Virus record (IMG/VR): IMGVR_UViG_3300022198_004130
Coordinates: 1-42,320 of that record
Length of the DNA: 42,320 bases
Source: a virus
Reading direction: 5' to 3' (one strand)
Shown here: positions 16,783 through 24,893 of the stretch, piece by piece
How positions within the stretch are numbered: position 1 is the first letter of the stretch
Layout: each line of letters opens with the position of its first letter
Notes under the pieces: generated by a model
Told to the model about the DNA's origin: nothing
The model's database searches: none
Seen by the model: only the letters and a program-made list of their open reading frames with translations
Program-made: the position numbers and the translations under genes

Positions 16783-18993
16783 ATGCCAATCCCAAGTCCG
16801 CGTATCAAATTTCAGGTTGCGCGAGGCGATTATTCTAACCTAATTGCGGGTCTTGGCGAATTCCAGGAAGGCGAACTTTGTTATGCCAGAGACCAAGATT
16901 CTCTGTATATCAAGGAAGGAAACGAGCTGATCAAATTAAGCTCTGGGCTTGACGCTCAGCTAGCCAATTACATCAGAGAAATTGCGGGAATAAACTATAC
17001 GAACGAGCCTATGGGGCATGCCGACAAGAGTGAAAGCTCTATCGGTTTTGATGCTGGCACTCGTGTATTTTCAATCTCCCCTGTTGGTTCTAGCTTTACT
17101 GTATGGTGTGCTGGGATCAAGATCGTCTTCACAGAGACGGAATCGATTGAACTATCTGACGCCACCGGCCTGTACTATATATACTTCGATCAGAATGGAG
17201 CGCTTGGCTATCAGTTAAACTATTTCGACTGGGATTCACAAGCTCCCACTGCTTATGTTTACTGGAATGCCGACGAACAAGAGGGTGTTTACTTTGGGGA
17301 TGAAAGACACGGTATAACTCTTGACTGGCAGACGCATGAGTACTTGCATCGCACAAGAGGCGCGGTACTGGCGAACGGATTTGACATCAGTGGTTATACT
17401 GTTTCCGGTGATGGTTCTCTGGATAGCCATGCCAAATTCAGCCTAGCCAATGGCACGTTTTTTGATGAAGATTTACAGGTTGATATTGTACATTCTGCTG
17501 CGCCCGCTGCGAATACATGGGAGCAGTATATAACGGATCCTTGCAGAGCTGCAGTTCTTTACAGATCAGGGTCTAGTTACAAAATCGACACGGCGACTGA
17601 CTACCCTGTCAAGCTTGGTACTGTTTATCCTTATTATAATACTGTAACAGGAGGATTATGGTCTACTGTTGAAGCTGGTGCCAACAAGTATATAGTTGCC
17701 TTCGTTATTGGAACGAATAATTTAAACAATCCTGTCCTCAGTATCATGGGGCAGGCGCAATACAATAACATTGGCGACGCTCAAGCTGTATCATTTGCCA
17801 GTCTAAATTTAGATGGGTTCCCTTCTAGGGAATTTCGCACACTGTATCGACTGATTTTCCAAGTTGGCAATTACGCGAATACACCAAATGCCAGACTCAG
17901 GGAAGTACTGGATCTCAGGTATTTTTCTCTTGGTACTCAGCCTCCTGTTGAATTAACCTCAGAGCAAATCCAAGATTACGCAGCGCAATTATTCGCAAAT
18001 GGCACGCACTCTGGTCTGAATTTTGTTTATGACGATAACAATGATCGCATCAATAGCTCTGCTGATGTCAGGTCGGTCAATGCGCAAACCGGGGACGTGT
18101 CCCTGGAAATGCTTGATGCGACAGATGCAGCGCTAAGTTATACCGATACATCTCTCAGTAGTTGGACAGCAACAGGGACAAGCAATCCTCCTGCATTTGG
18201 CGAAGTTTCCCAGGACGGAAATACCTTATACTTTGACACTGATCCGTTTAATCATGCAGACACCTTAACATCAGGCGATCTGGTGTTACTAAACAGTGAT
18301 CTGTTTAGTGTCTCTAGCGCTACTTACGTCCCAGGAGAATCGTTCTGGACACTGGTTCTAACCGGTGGGACTGTTCCGACTTATGCGGCCGGTCAGACTG
18401 TGCAACTGTATTCTAGAACAGACAACCCGATTGCTAATCTAGATGTATGGACGTATAATTTAACTAGGCAAAAATGGGAGCCAAAATCGGCTCTTCGAGG
18501 CACTGATATCCCCGATCTTGTCTATCCGCTATTCACGCATGGACATCACACTGGTATTACATTTGAATTAGATGCTGCGAACGAGCATATTGATGCGACT
18601 GTAACAGCGACTGGCTCAGGTGCTTCCAGGGGTTCCGTAAGTGTCAGCTATGTGCTCAATGCTGGCGCTACTGATATCTTTAATATTACTCTACCTAGGA
18701 GTTGTCTTATTTACAAGGTCAGTATTACTAAGCCGGTCTGGTTTAGGTTGTATAATTCGTCTGCTGCAAGATCCAACGATACTTTCCGGGATAGGACGAC
18801 TGATCCCGCTAGTTCGTCTGGGATTATCTGTGAAATCATCAGTACTGGAAATCAGGCTTTTACCTTGACACCTATTCCAAGCGCCATGAATGCGGAATCT
18901 CCGGCTAGCAATACTTATGCTGTCAGAGTGACCAATGATGATGGCACGGCTAACGTTGAGATTGCGATTGAGTACTTAAGTTTGGAACAATAA
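16783..18993 (+). CDS. Large tail fibre protein with Mtd_N-like N-terminus
   Basis: This 736-aa protein starts with a ~45-residue module (RIKFQVARGDYSNL, EFQEGELCYARDQDSLYI). It matches the 'R.K..RG....L..GEL.Y..D...LY' pattern of the major-tropism-determinant N-terminal type, which anchors fibres. Related modules begin the genes at 19686 and 21333. The middle is beta-rich. VNAQTGDVSLEMLDATDAAL near residue 430 resembles a fibre-shaft hinge, and a similar LDATDAA-type phrase occurs in other fibres. The C-terminus (SVSYVLNAGATDIFNITLP onward) looks like a beta-sandwich receptor-binding tip. Confidence 0.7.
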   Translation: MPIPSPRIKFQVARGDYSNLIAGLGEFQEGELCYARDQDSLYIKEGNELIKLSSGLDAQLANYIREIAGINYTNEPMGHADKSESSIGFDAGTRVFSISPVGSSFTVWCAGIKIVFTETESIELSDATGLYYIYFDQNGALGYQLNYFDWDSQAPTAYVYWNADEQEGVYFGDERHGITLDWQTHEYLHRTRGAVLANGFDISGYTVSGDGSLDSHAKFSLANGTFFDEDLQVDIVHSAAPAANTWEQYITDPCRAAVLYRSGSSYKIDTATDYPVKLGTVYPYYNTVTGGLWSTVEAGANKYIVAFVIGTNNLNNPVLSIMGQAQYNNIGDAQAVSFASLNLDGFPSREFRTLYRLIFQVGNYANTPNARLREVLDLRYFSLGTQPPVELTSEQIQDYAAQLFANGTHSGLNFVYDDNNDRINSSADVRSVNAQTGDVSLEMLDATDAALSYTDTSLSSWTATGTSNPPAFGEVSQDGNTLYFDTDPFNHADTLTSGDLVLLNSDLFSVSSATYVPGESFWTLVLTGGTVPTYAAGQTVQLYSRTDNPIANLDVWTYNLTRQKWEPKSALRGTDIPDLVYPLFTHGHHTGITFELDAANEHIDATVTATGSGASRGSVSVSYVLNAGATDIFNITLPRSCLIYKVSITKPVWFRLYNSSAARSNDTFRDRTTDPASSSGIICEIISTGNQAFTLTPIPSAMNAESPASNTYAVRVTNDDGTANVEIAIEYLSLEQ

Positions 18994-19006
18994 CCATTCT
19001 AGAACT

Positions 19007-19015
19007 GGTAACCTA
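19007..19015 (+). promoter_or_regulatory. Candidate late promoter, GGTAACCTA
   Basis: A GGNANNCTA match, extended here to GGTAACCTAAATAG, which resembles T4-type late boxes at its 3' half. It is 19 bases before the GTG at 19035, with AGGAG between. Confidence 0.6.
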
Positions 19016-19034
19016 AATAGAGGAGATTACAATT

Positions 19035-19358
19035 GTGCGGCCTGCTACTTACGATATTGTAATCCGTCAGAGAGCCACATTCAGGCAGCAGTTCAACCTA
19101 CCAATCAACATGATTGGCCATGACGTGGCCGCGCAAGTCTGGAGCGAAAAACGTAGATCTAAGATCATAGAATTTGATGTTGTATGGTTAGATCGTGCCG
19201 CTGGAGAATTTGAATTAGTTGCAAGCCATCTACAAACAGAGAAGATGGCGAAAGACGCCGAATGGGATTTGATGATCATCTTTGGTGGCGGAGATCGCCA
19301 ATACTGGATCGAAGGGAAAGCTATATTTGATCCTGGATACACTGACCCGGATGATTAA
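19035..19358 (+). CDS. Small virion protein, baseplate-upper-protein-like
   Basis: This 107-aa protein starts with GTG behind AGGAG (9-base spacing). The pattern 'YDIVIRQRATFRQQFNLP...DVAAQVWSEKRRSKIIEFDV...F.L' resembles the short beta domain found at the start of BppU-like and other fibre-attachment proteins in phages. It is followed after two bases by a small collagen-like protein, suggesting both belong to a fibre base. The assignment is tentative. Confidence 0.5.
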   Translation: MRPATYDIVIRQRATFRQQFNLPINMIGHDVAAQVWSEKRRSKIIEFDVVWLDRAAGEFELVASHLQTEKMAKDAEWDLMIIFGGGDRQYWIEGKAIFDPGYTDPDD

Positions 19359-19360
19359 CG

Positions 19361-19639
19361 ATGCCAGATACAGCAATCATTCAAACTAGTATTTCTCAGG
19401 CAGTCGTCACCATAAACGAGGTCTCTGTTGACACTACCCCGGTAGTTATCGAGACCGGCATTGTCGGCCCTCAAGGCCCCAAGGGTTCTGATGGATATTT
19501 AAACTTAGTTCAAATGGAAGATGTTGACGCCGATAATCGAGTCGACAAAAGCGTCCTGGTTTACAATGCGGCTCAAGAAAAGTTTGTGGCCAGCCCTGTT
19601 TGGATAGTCACGACGCTAACCGATGGCGGAAATTTCTAG
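19361..19639 (+). CDS. Short collagen-like fibre-base protein
   Basis: This 92-aa protein starts two bases after the previous stop. It has ~30 residues of beta sequence, then GIVGPQGPKGSDG (collagen-like), then a segment DVDADNRVDKSVLVYNAAQEKF resembling the 'LSDV....P..G..L.Y.' hinge of fibres. The C-terminus TTLTDGGNF resembles the end of the 527-aa fibre at 19686 (DLDGGVF). Confidence 0.55.
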   Translation: MPDTAIIQTSISQAVVTINEVSVDTTPVVIETGIVGPQGPKGSDGYLNLVQMEDVDADNRVDKSVLVYNAAQEKFVASPVWIVTTLTDGGNF

Positions 19640-19650
19640 AATAAATATCT

Positions 19651-19659
19651 GGAAAACTA
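19651..19659 (+). promoter_or_regulatory. Candidate late promoter, GGAAAACTA
   Basis: A GGNANNCTA match identical to the copy at 13230. It is 26 bases before the ATG at 19686. Confidence 0.5.
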
Positions 19660-19685
19660 TTCTAGCCTCGCACAGCAGTTGAACT

Positions 19686-21269
19686 ATGGCGAATACTATT
19701 CGCATAAAGCGTAGATCTTCTGGAGCTGCTGGAGCGCCTGCAGTTCTGGAGAATGCAGAGTTAGCGTTTAATGAGGTAGATGACGTACTTTATTATGGAG
19801 AAGGTACGGGCGGTGCTGGTGGCACTGCTACTTCTGTCTTAGCAATTGCTGGCCCTGGCGCATATACTACGCTTACAACTGCTCAGACGATTAGCGGAAA
19901 TAAGACTTTTAGTGGTACTGTTGACCTTGGTAGTGCTGCTGTTGCTGCAACCAGGACTCTGGGTGATAGCTCGACTTCGGTTGCTACGACTGCTTTCGTG
20001 GCAAATGCTGTAGCAAACTTTGCTAGCGAGGCGACTACCCTTAGCACCAGTGGTGACAGCGGTACTGGTACCGTTAACCTGCTGAATCAGACTTTATCGA
20101 TTCTTGGAGGGACTGGGCTGACTGCTACGGCTAGCGCACAATCTGTTACCGTTAATCTTGACGATACTACTGTTACCGCTGGCTCTTACGGTTCGGCCAG
20201 TTCGGCTTCTTCTTTTACTGTTGATGCCCAGGGCAGGCTAACTGCTGCCTCTAGCGTATCGATCAACATTACCGCTAGCCAGGTTAACAACTTCGACACC
20301 CAGGTTCGGACGAATCGTCTGGACCAAATGGCAGCTCCAACTGCCAGCGTTAGCATGAACAACCAACTGCTGACGGCGGTTGCTTCTCCTGTTAACGATA
20401 CCGATGCGGCCAACAAAGGCTATGTCGATAACGCCATTGCTGGCCTGACCTGGAAGGACTCTGCTCACTTGCTGGCAGATAGCAACGTTGCCTTAACCGG
20501 CACCGATGGCACCCTCGTTATTGATGGTCATACTGCACTTGATCTGAACGATGTTGGGTACCGCTTGCTGCTCAAGGGGCAGACTACCGCTTCTCAGAAT
20601 GGTATTTATGAATACACGGTAAGCGGTGGCAATTACACCCTCGTTCGATCTGATGACGCTGACACCTATCAAGAGCTGATTGGGGCAGCTATCTTTATTA
20701 AAGAAGGTACGACTTATGGTACGACTGTCTGGATTCAGTCCAGTCATTACCTGACCAGTTTCGATGGTCAAGTATGGACACAGTTCTCCGGTGTTAGCAC
20801 CTATCTTTCAGGTGACGGCCTTGATCTGAACGGGAATATTTTCTCGGTTGATCTGAAAGTTGACGGCGGTCTGGTTATTGAAGGTGGCGAGGTCGCTGTC
20901 GACCTTAGCGCCTCCAGTATCACTGGGACGCTTGGCATTGGCGATGGTGGCACTGGTGCTACTACTGCTGGTGCAGCCAGAACTAGTCTCGGTGTTGCCA
21001 TTGGTTCTGACGTTCAAGCCTGGGATCCTGATCTTGATACCCTGTCGACTGTTCAAGCAGGCGTAGCAACCGCTATTGCTGCACTGACCAGTACTGAAGT
21101 TGCTGTCATTGACGGCAGCACTGCTGCTACTGCGACGACTTTAACGCTGACCGACAAAATGATCATCAACGACGCAGGTGCAATGGTGCAGGTCGCACTC
21201 AGCGATCTGATCACCTTCCTGGAAGACGAAACCGTCTCTGGGTTCGATCTGGACGGCGGAGTCTTCTGA
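19686..21269 (+). CDS. Major tail fibre protein, Mtd_N-like plus repeat shaft
   Basis: This 527-aa protein opens with an Mtd_N-like module (ANTIRIKRRSSGAAGAPAVL, AELAFNEVDDVLYYGEGTG). It continues with TTAQTISGNKTFSGTVDLGS and ATRTLGDSSTSVATTAFVAN, a fibre-shaft arrangement common in phages. A segment near residues 205-350 (MAAPTASVSMNNQLLTAV, NDTDAANKGYVDNAI) also follows known fibre phrases. The last part is Gly/Thr/Ala-rich. Codon use from about 20200 on shifts toward the CTG/GGC/AAC style of the capsid gene, unlike the first third. This may indicate a mosaic join or selection for expression. Confidence 0.75.
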   Translation: MANTIRIKRRSSGAAGAPAVLENAELAFNEVDDVLYYGEGTGGAGGTATSVLAIAGPGAYTTLTTAQTISGNKTFSGTVDLGSAAVAATRTLGDSSTSVATTAFVANAVANFASEATTLSTSGDSGTGTVNLLNQTLSILGGTGLTATASAQSVTVNLDDTTVTAGSYGSASSASSFTVDAQGRLTAASSVSINITASQVNNFDTQVRTNRLDQMAAPTASVSMNNQLLTAVASPVNDTDAANKGYVDNAIAGLTWKDSAHLLADSNVALTGTDGTLVIDGHTALDLNDVGYRLLLKGQTTASQNGIYEYTVSGGNYTLVRSDDADTYQELIGAAIFIKEGTTYGTTVWIQSSHYLTSFDGQVWTQFSGVSTYLSGDGLDLNGNIFSVDLKVDGGLVIEGGEVAVDLSASSITGTLGIGDGGTGATTAGAARTSLGVAIGSDVQAWDPDLDTLSTVQAGVATAIAALTSTEVAVIDGSTAATATTLTLTDKMIINDAGAMVQVALSDLITFLEDETVSGFDLDGGVF

Positions 21270-21278
21270 ACCGTTCAG

Positions 21279-21296
21279 GCCCTGTTTCTACAGGGC
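21279..21296 (+). terminator. Hairpin after the 527-aa fibre gene
   Basis: A perfect 6-bp GCCCTG / CAGGGC stem with a 6-base loop lies ten bases after the stop. No T-run follows, so it may be an mRNA-stabilising hairpin or a weak terminator. Confidence 0.35.
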
Positions 21297-21332
21297 ATCA
21301 ACCCTGCTTCATAGCAACTCAAGGGGAGCCAG

Positions 21333-22232
21333 ATGGCCAAGGCCAACACAATACGGATCAAACGATCCTCAGTGCCCGGCAAGGCGCCGGCAGTCGCGGA
21401 TCTCAGTCTGGGCGAACTTGCCCTGAACACGTTTGACGGTAAGCTCTACACGCTCAAGGATGATGGCGCCCAGTCAGTTGTTGAGCTTTCAGGCGGCAGC
21501 GGCGGTGGCGGGGGCGCGTCTGTCACTGTTTCAGCCACTCCACCCACAAGTCCTATCGCAGGAGACCTCTGGTACGACAGCGATTCTGCCGCGCTATACG
21601 TTTACTACAACGACGGCAACACGTCTCAGTGGGTAAGCACTTCAGTTGGCGGCGGGGGAACGACAGACCCGCAAAACCTTTCTGAACTCCTGGACGTGGA
21701 TTTTGGCGGAACCACACCAGCAGACAAGACTGTACTCACCTACTCCTCAGGGTTGGGTATCTGGCAACCTCAAGCGCCTGCGCAGTATTACGCCAGCTTT
21801 CGCCCGTCAACAAGTACGCAAAGTATTGACACCGCGTATGCACGCACCATTGATTTTGACGAGATTGTATTTCGTTCGGACAACTGGCCCCTTGAGACAG
21901 TTAATCCAAACGGCTATGTCTACGTCCCAACAACAGGGAAATATCTTGTCACGGTATCCATTTATGTTGACACCACGAATGTGAGCACAAGGAATGCGAT
22001 GGAGACATCGCTATATTCTACTTCGATTCTTGTCAACCGAGCCATGGCTTACGCGTACAGTCCGAATAATTCTTACTACTATGCGTCAACACACATGAGC
22101 GCCATTATCTCTGTGACCAATGTGGGATCCTGGGCTTGCTACGCAACTGCATTATTTAATTCTGCCGCTGGTAGCACCATTGGCAACGTTAGTCAAGACA
22201 GCAGGCTAAACATCGTATATCTGGGAGAATAA
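21333..22232 (+). CDS. Fibre protein: Mtd_N-like head, C1q-like tip
   Basis: This 299-aa protein has AAGGGGAG just upstream of its ATG. The N-terminal module (KANTIRIKRSSVPGKAPAVA, LSLGELALNTFDGKLYTLKD) parallels the start of the 19686 gene. A poly-Gly linker lies near residue 55, followed by TPPTSPIAGDLWYDSDSAAL, a phrase common in fibre proteins, and QNLSELLDVDF (hinge). The C-terminal ~145 residues look like a C1q-type jelly roll (GYVYVPTTGKYLVTVSIYVD ... SRLNIVYLGE). No late motif precedes it. Confidence 0.7.
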   Translation: MAKANTIRIKRSSVPGKAPAVADLSLGELALNTFDGKLYTLKDDGAQSVVELSGGSGGGGGASVTVSATPPTSPIAGDLWYDSDSAALYVYYNDGNTSQWVSTSVGGGGTTDPQNLSELLDVDFGGTTPADKTVLTYSSGLGIWQPQAPAQYYASFRPSTSTQSIDTAYARTIDFDEIVFRSDNWPLETVNPNGYVYVPTTGKYLVTVSIYVDTTNVSTRNAMETSLYSTSILVNRAMAYAYSPNNSYYYASTHMSAIISVTNVGSWACYATALFNSAAGSTIGNVSQDSRLNIVYLGE

Positions 22233-22234
22233 TC

Positions 22235-22861
22235 ATGCCTTTTTTCGCCCTTAGAGACCCACGGATTACCAACAGTCTCGACCCGGATTTCGACAAGGTG
22301 GACCGTTGGGGTTATCCCTGGAACCTGTGGCCGCACCTCGGATTTACACACGACAACTGGCCGTCAGATCAATTCTTGGCAGACAATCACGCATTGCCTT
22401 TATACAAAACAACGGCGTTCGACGAGACACTGTTCAGGCTGAGCAGGCTTGATCACCCAGTCATAGATACCGACTCAGACGGCAGAGAATACGCAAGGCT
22501 GTATGAAGTTGTCGCTCTTACCGCAGAGGAGTTAGACCAGCGCAAGAAATCAAAAGCAATGGCGTTCGATTACGCGGGAGCCTGGTCGTATCTCAGGCGA
22601 ACCACTGCCTATTCAAGGCTAAAGGAGGCAGCCAAGGTTGATCTAGCGCTTAACACAGAACTTACAGAGCTGATCGCTGTCTTCGGACAGGCTATCGCAG
22701 GCCACGTAGATTACGAGGCCGTACAGAGTTGCATCAGCTCACTGCTCCTTGCAGACTATGTTTCGCAGGATGACTACAGGGAGATCGTCGGCGTACTGTC
22801 AAGCTTTGGCCTTGACAGCTTCTATCAATTACCCACACCAAGCCCCACGGAGGAAAACTAA
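22235..22861 (+). CDS. Unknown protein in fibre cluster, possibly assembly factor
   Basis: This 208-aa protein starts two bases after the previous stop. The N-terminal third is Trp/Pro/Asp-rich (DKVDRWGYPWNLWPHLGFTH). The rest is helical (AEELDQRKKSKAMAFDYAGA, then three or four amphipathic helices). The helical half and the location between two fibre genes suggest a fibre-assembly chaperone, but I cannot name a family. Its end overlaps the next ATG by one base. Confidence 0.5.
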   Translation: MPFFALRDPRITNSLDPDFDKVDRWGYPWNLWPHLGFTHDNWPSDQFLADNHALPLYKTTAFDETLFRLSRLDHPVIDTDSDGREYARLYEVVALTAEELDQRKKSKAMAFDYAGAWSYLRRTTAYSRLKEAAKVDLALNTELTELIAVFGQAIAGHVDYEAVQSCISSLLLADYVSQDDYREIVGVLSSFGLDSFYQLPTPSPTEEN

Positions 22862-23337
22862 TGGCTATTGATTTTCCAGATACAACTGGTCAACCCACAG
22901 ACGGCTCGTTTACTCATTCCGAAGGATCAGCAATCTGGACGTGGGACGGCGAGAAATGGTCGCTCAAGTTTGGCGTCACTTCCGACATCACCGATTTTGC
23001 CGATCTGGTGGACAAGGAGATTGACTTTCTCCAGCAAAAGATTTACAACCCACCATCTACAACCGTCACCCTGGACGCGACCAACGGCCCTATTTACTTC
23101 TACAGCGGAGCCGCGGGGCTAACCGTTGTTGATGGTTTGTTAAACGGTCAATCTATCACTTTCTACTGGAACTTTACGTCTGGGTCTGGGGGAATAACCT
23201 GGCCATCAAATCTCAAGTGGGCTAATGGCCAGCTTCCGTACACCAGCACACAAGCCATCTACATTGCCGGCGCAACCATTACAAGAGTAAACGGCTTCCT
23301 GTTGGCAGTCAGCGCCGCAACATTTTACTTAGCATGA
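22861..23337 (+). CDS. Short fibre protein
   Basis: This 158-aa protein contains the phrase DGSFTHSEGSAIWTWDGEKW near residues 15-35, a frequent N-terminal element of cyanophage-type fibres ('G..W.WDG.KW'). It continues with LVDKEIDFLQQKIYNPP (short helix) and a C-terminal beta domain (VTLDATNGPIYFYSGAAGL). It overlaps the next gene by 4 bases. A minor fibre or fibre-tip role is inferred. Confidence 0.6.
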   Translation: MAIDFPDTTGQPTDGSFTHSEGSAIWTWDGEKWSLKFGVTSDITDFADLVDKEIDFLQQKIYNPPSTTVTLDATNGPIYFYSGAAGLTVVDGLLNGQSITFYWNFTSGSGGITWPSNLKWANGQLPYTSTQAIYIAGATITRVNGFLLAVSAATFYLA

Positions 23338-24164
23338 GCAACGCAATTTCTCCGCATAATAGCGGTATTAACTTTCTAAGGGAATGGTACAAACCAGGAA
23401 TACGGTTGGCTGCTTCGGGGTCGGGTGGATTCAACGGATCTTTTGTATGGTCTAATGTGGGCATGAAACCAGTGGGGATAGAAGTAGAAAACTTCCAATC
23501 AATGACTGAATACGTCATTTTACAATTTACTAACTCAACCACGGCCACTATAACTGCAGTTGAGTTTAGCTTTACATTTTACACAACGGACCCTTCACTA
23601 CTTCATCCCGTTACGAGCTTTACATCTCAGACGCAAGGCACTGACTTTATTGCTGGTTGGGCGTCTATTACAAACTCAGATCTAAAAGCTGCGTGGGACG
23701 CAGAAGGGCGCACTGGTGATTTCTATAACTCATACGTTTACATAAAGTACACTCTCAGTACCACGGCTCGAGGTCAAAGAGCTTCTTACGGGTTCATGGG
23801 CCTTAACATTCAAGGCCATAATAGCATTATCTCTTCTTCAACGGCTGGCGTAACAAATGATACAACTATAACCACGACTCTAGACACCGTGGATAACGCT
23901 AATGTGCTTGTATCATGTCATATGGTCGCAAGCTACCCTCAATTTACTGAGAGTGGAAGCCTTAGCAGTGCTCTTGTTGTCGACGACTATTTTGTAAAAT
24001 ATCAGAGCATCTACGCATACCTGTCTGGAGCTGGATTTGCAAGGACAGGCCGTGTCGGCATTGGACAAGCTGGCCACTCTTTTACGTACACAAGTACCAT
24101 CTCAGGCCGAATGGTGATGTTTGCGTGGTGCTTTGGACCTACCCCTAACTGGCCAGGCAGTTGA
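23334..24164 (+). CDS. Putative fibre-tip or adhesin protein
   Basis: This 276-aa protein starts within an ATGA overlap. It is Ser/Thr/Tyr-rich with many predicted beta strands (ATITAVEFSFTFYTTDPSLL, FYNSYVYIKYTLSTTARGQR, FTYTSTISGRMVMFAWCFG). It is the last gene of the operon beginning at 21333. A receptor-binding role is plausible because distal genes of fibre operons often encode tips. No family was recognised. Confidence 0.5.
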   Translation: MSNAISPHNSGINFLREWYKPGIRLAASGSGGFNGSFVWSNVGMKPVGIEVENFQSMTEYVILQFTNSTTATITAVEFSFTFYTTDPSLLHPVTSFTSQTQGTDFIAGWASITNSDLKAAWDAEGRTGDFYNSYVYIKYTLSTTARGQRASYGFMGLNIQGHNSIISSSTAGVTNDTTITTTLDTVDNANVLVSCHMVASYPQFTESGSLSSALVVDDYFVKYQSIYAYLSGAGFARTGRVGIGQAGHSFTYTSTISGRMVMFAWCFGPTPNWPGS

Positions 24165-24250
24165 GCAGCGGCACGCCAAGCGTTAGCTCAGTAGCAAGCA
24201 CTCTCAAGTCTCGCGGCTGGATCATCGTCCTCAACGGCGTGACGCAGTAA
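24161..24250 (+). CDS. Possible 29-aa leftover or small ORF
   Basis: A TTG at 24161 overlaps the preceding TGA, with AGG five bases upstream. The frame encodes a protein-like SSGTPSVSSVASTLKSRGWI followed by IVLNGVTQ before TAA. It may be a remnant of a fibre C-terminus or a chance reading frame. Evidence is weak. Confidence 0.25.
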   Translation: MSSGTPSVSSVASTLKSRGWIIVLNGVTQ

Positions 24251-24424
24251 CGGCAGTTAGTGGCTGATAGGGGGAAAGCTGGGGTTATGAGACCTTTGCC
24301 TCTGAGATGAGCGCCTCTCAGCCGCCGGACACACCGGGGCCTCACCCCAGGTTCAGCCACATAAATTCGACAAGGAATTAGCCAGGAAGTATGTCGACGA
24401 ATTCCTTTTCCCTGTTCAGCAATA
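24251..24424 (+). other. Noncoding stretch with hairpins before the 116-aa virion gene
   Basis: I see no convincing gene here. It has a 4-bp GGGG/CCCC hairpin near 24337. It also has an 8-bp perfect stem AAGGAATT (24372-24379) / AATTCCTT (24400-24407) with a 20-base loop, followed by a short T-run, which could be a terminator of the fibre operon. Overlapping AATTCGAC / GTCGACGAATT words allow an alternative pairing. Confidence 0.35.
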
Positions 24425-24433
24425 GGTAATCTA
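24425..24433 (+). promoter_or_regulatory. Candidate late promoter, GGTAATCTA
   Basis: A GGNANNCTA match, 61 bases before the ATG at 24495. After the capsid copy it has the second-longest leader of the set. Confidence 0.6.
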
Positions 24434-24494
24434 AGACAGATCGCGCCAATGCTCTCCGGGGCGGGTCTGTTAACACAATCGGAGTTTACTTAAA

Positions 24495-24845
24495 ATGGCT
24501 CAACGTTCTACTGGGGTGTTCCCCCGCGAGAAGTTTGATCTCGATGCCGCTTTCGAGGTCACCGCTACTCCCGCTGCTGCTCCTATCCCCCTGACCAGCA
24601 TCGGCACCATCCGCATCGTCGTGCTTGACGCTGCTGGCATCGACGACGCTGGCACGAACAAGATCACCGTTACCGTTGGCGGCAAGGCTACCGTGTTCAA
24701 CGCTTCTGACCTGGACAAGAACGGCGTGGGCATCGCTCACATCCGTGGCACCCTGTGCGATGCCAACAACAACATGAGCTACACCCTAGGTGGCACCGGC
24801 ACCGTGGGCGCTGTGTACCTGGATGTGGTTGACAACGTCGGTTGA
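24495..24845 (+). CDS. Abundant small virion protein, likely capsid decoration or tail tube
   Basis: This 116-aa protein begins AQRSTGVFPREKFDLDAAFE. It continues in beta-strand-like sequence (GTIRIVVLDAAGIDDAG, NKITVTVGGKATVFNASDLD, GTVGAVYLDVVDNVG). Its codon use (CTG, GGC, AAC, ATC, ACC) is like that of the capsid gene and unlike its neighbours. Like the capsid gene it has its own late motif, a leader with a GGAG site, and a strong terminator. This predicts very high late expression. A decoration protein or the tail-tube subunit are both possible; no other tube candidate was seen. Homology was not recognised. Confidence 0.6.
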   Translation: MAQRSTGVFPREKFDLDAAFEVTATPAAAPIPLTSIGTIRIVVLDAAGIDDAGTNKITVTVGGKATVFNASDLDKNGVGIAHIRGTLCDANNNMSYTLGGTGTVGAVYLDVVDNVG

Positions 24846-24868
24846 GCCATAGGCTATCGGCAAACTAT

Positions 24869-24890
24869 GGGGCGGTAACGCCCCTTTTTT
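24869..24890 (+). terminator. Rho-independent terminator after the 116-aa virion gene
   Basis: A perfect 6-bp GGGGCG / CGCCCC stem with a GTAA tetraloop and six T. Confidence 0.95.
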
Positions 24891-24893
24891 ATT

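Noticed and set aside
16783-22232. Diversity-generating retroelement suggested by Mtd_N-like domains
   Set aside because: No reverse transcriptase, no template repeat, and no C-type-lectin variable end with adenine-specific differences was seen in the window.
24179-24260. tRNA-like GTTAGCTCAGT near 24179
   Set aside because: The D-stem partner is missing, the GGTTC-like box lies more than 150 bases away, and no acceptor stem can be formed.
24486-24740. Antisense open frames opposite the 116-aa virion gene
   Set aside because: Same cause as for the capsid gene. The + strand product has a terminator, leader and good composition.
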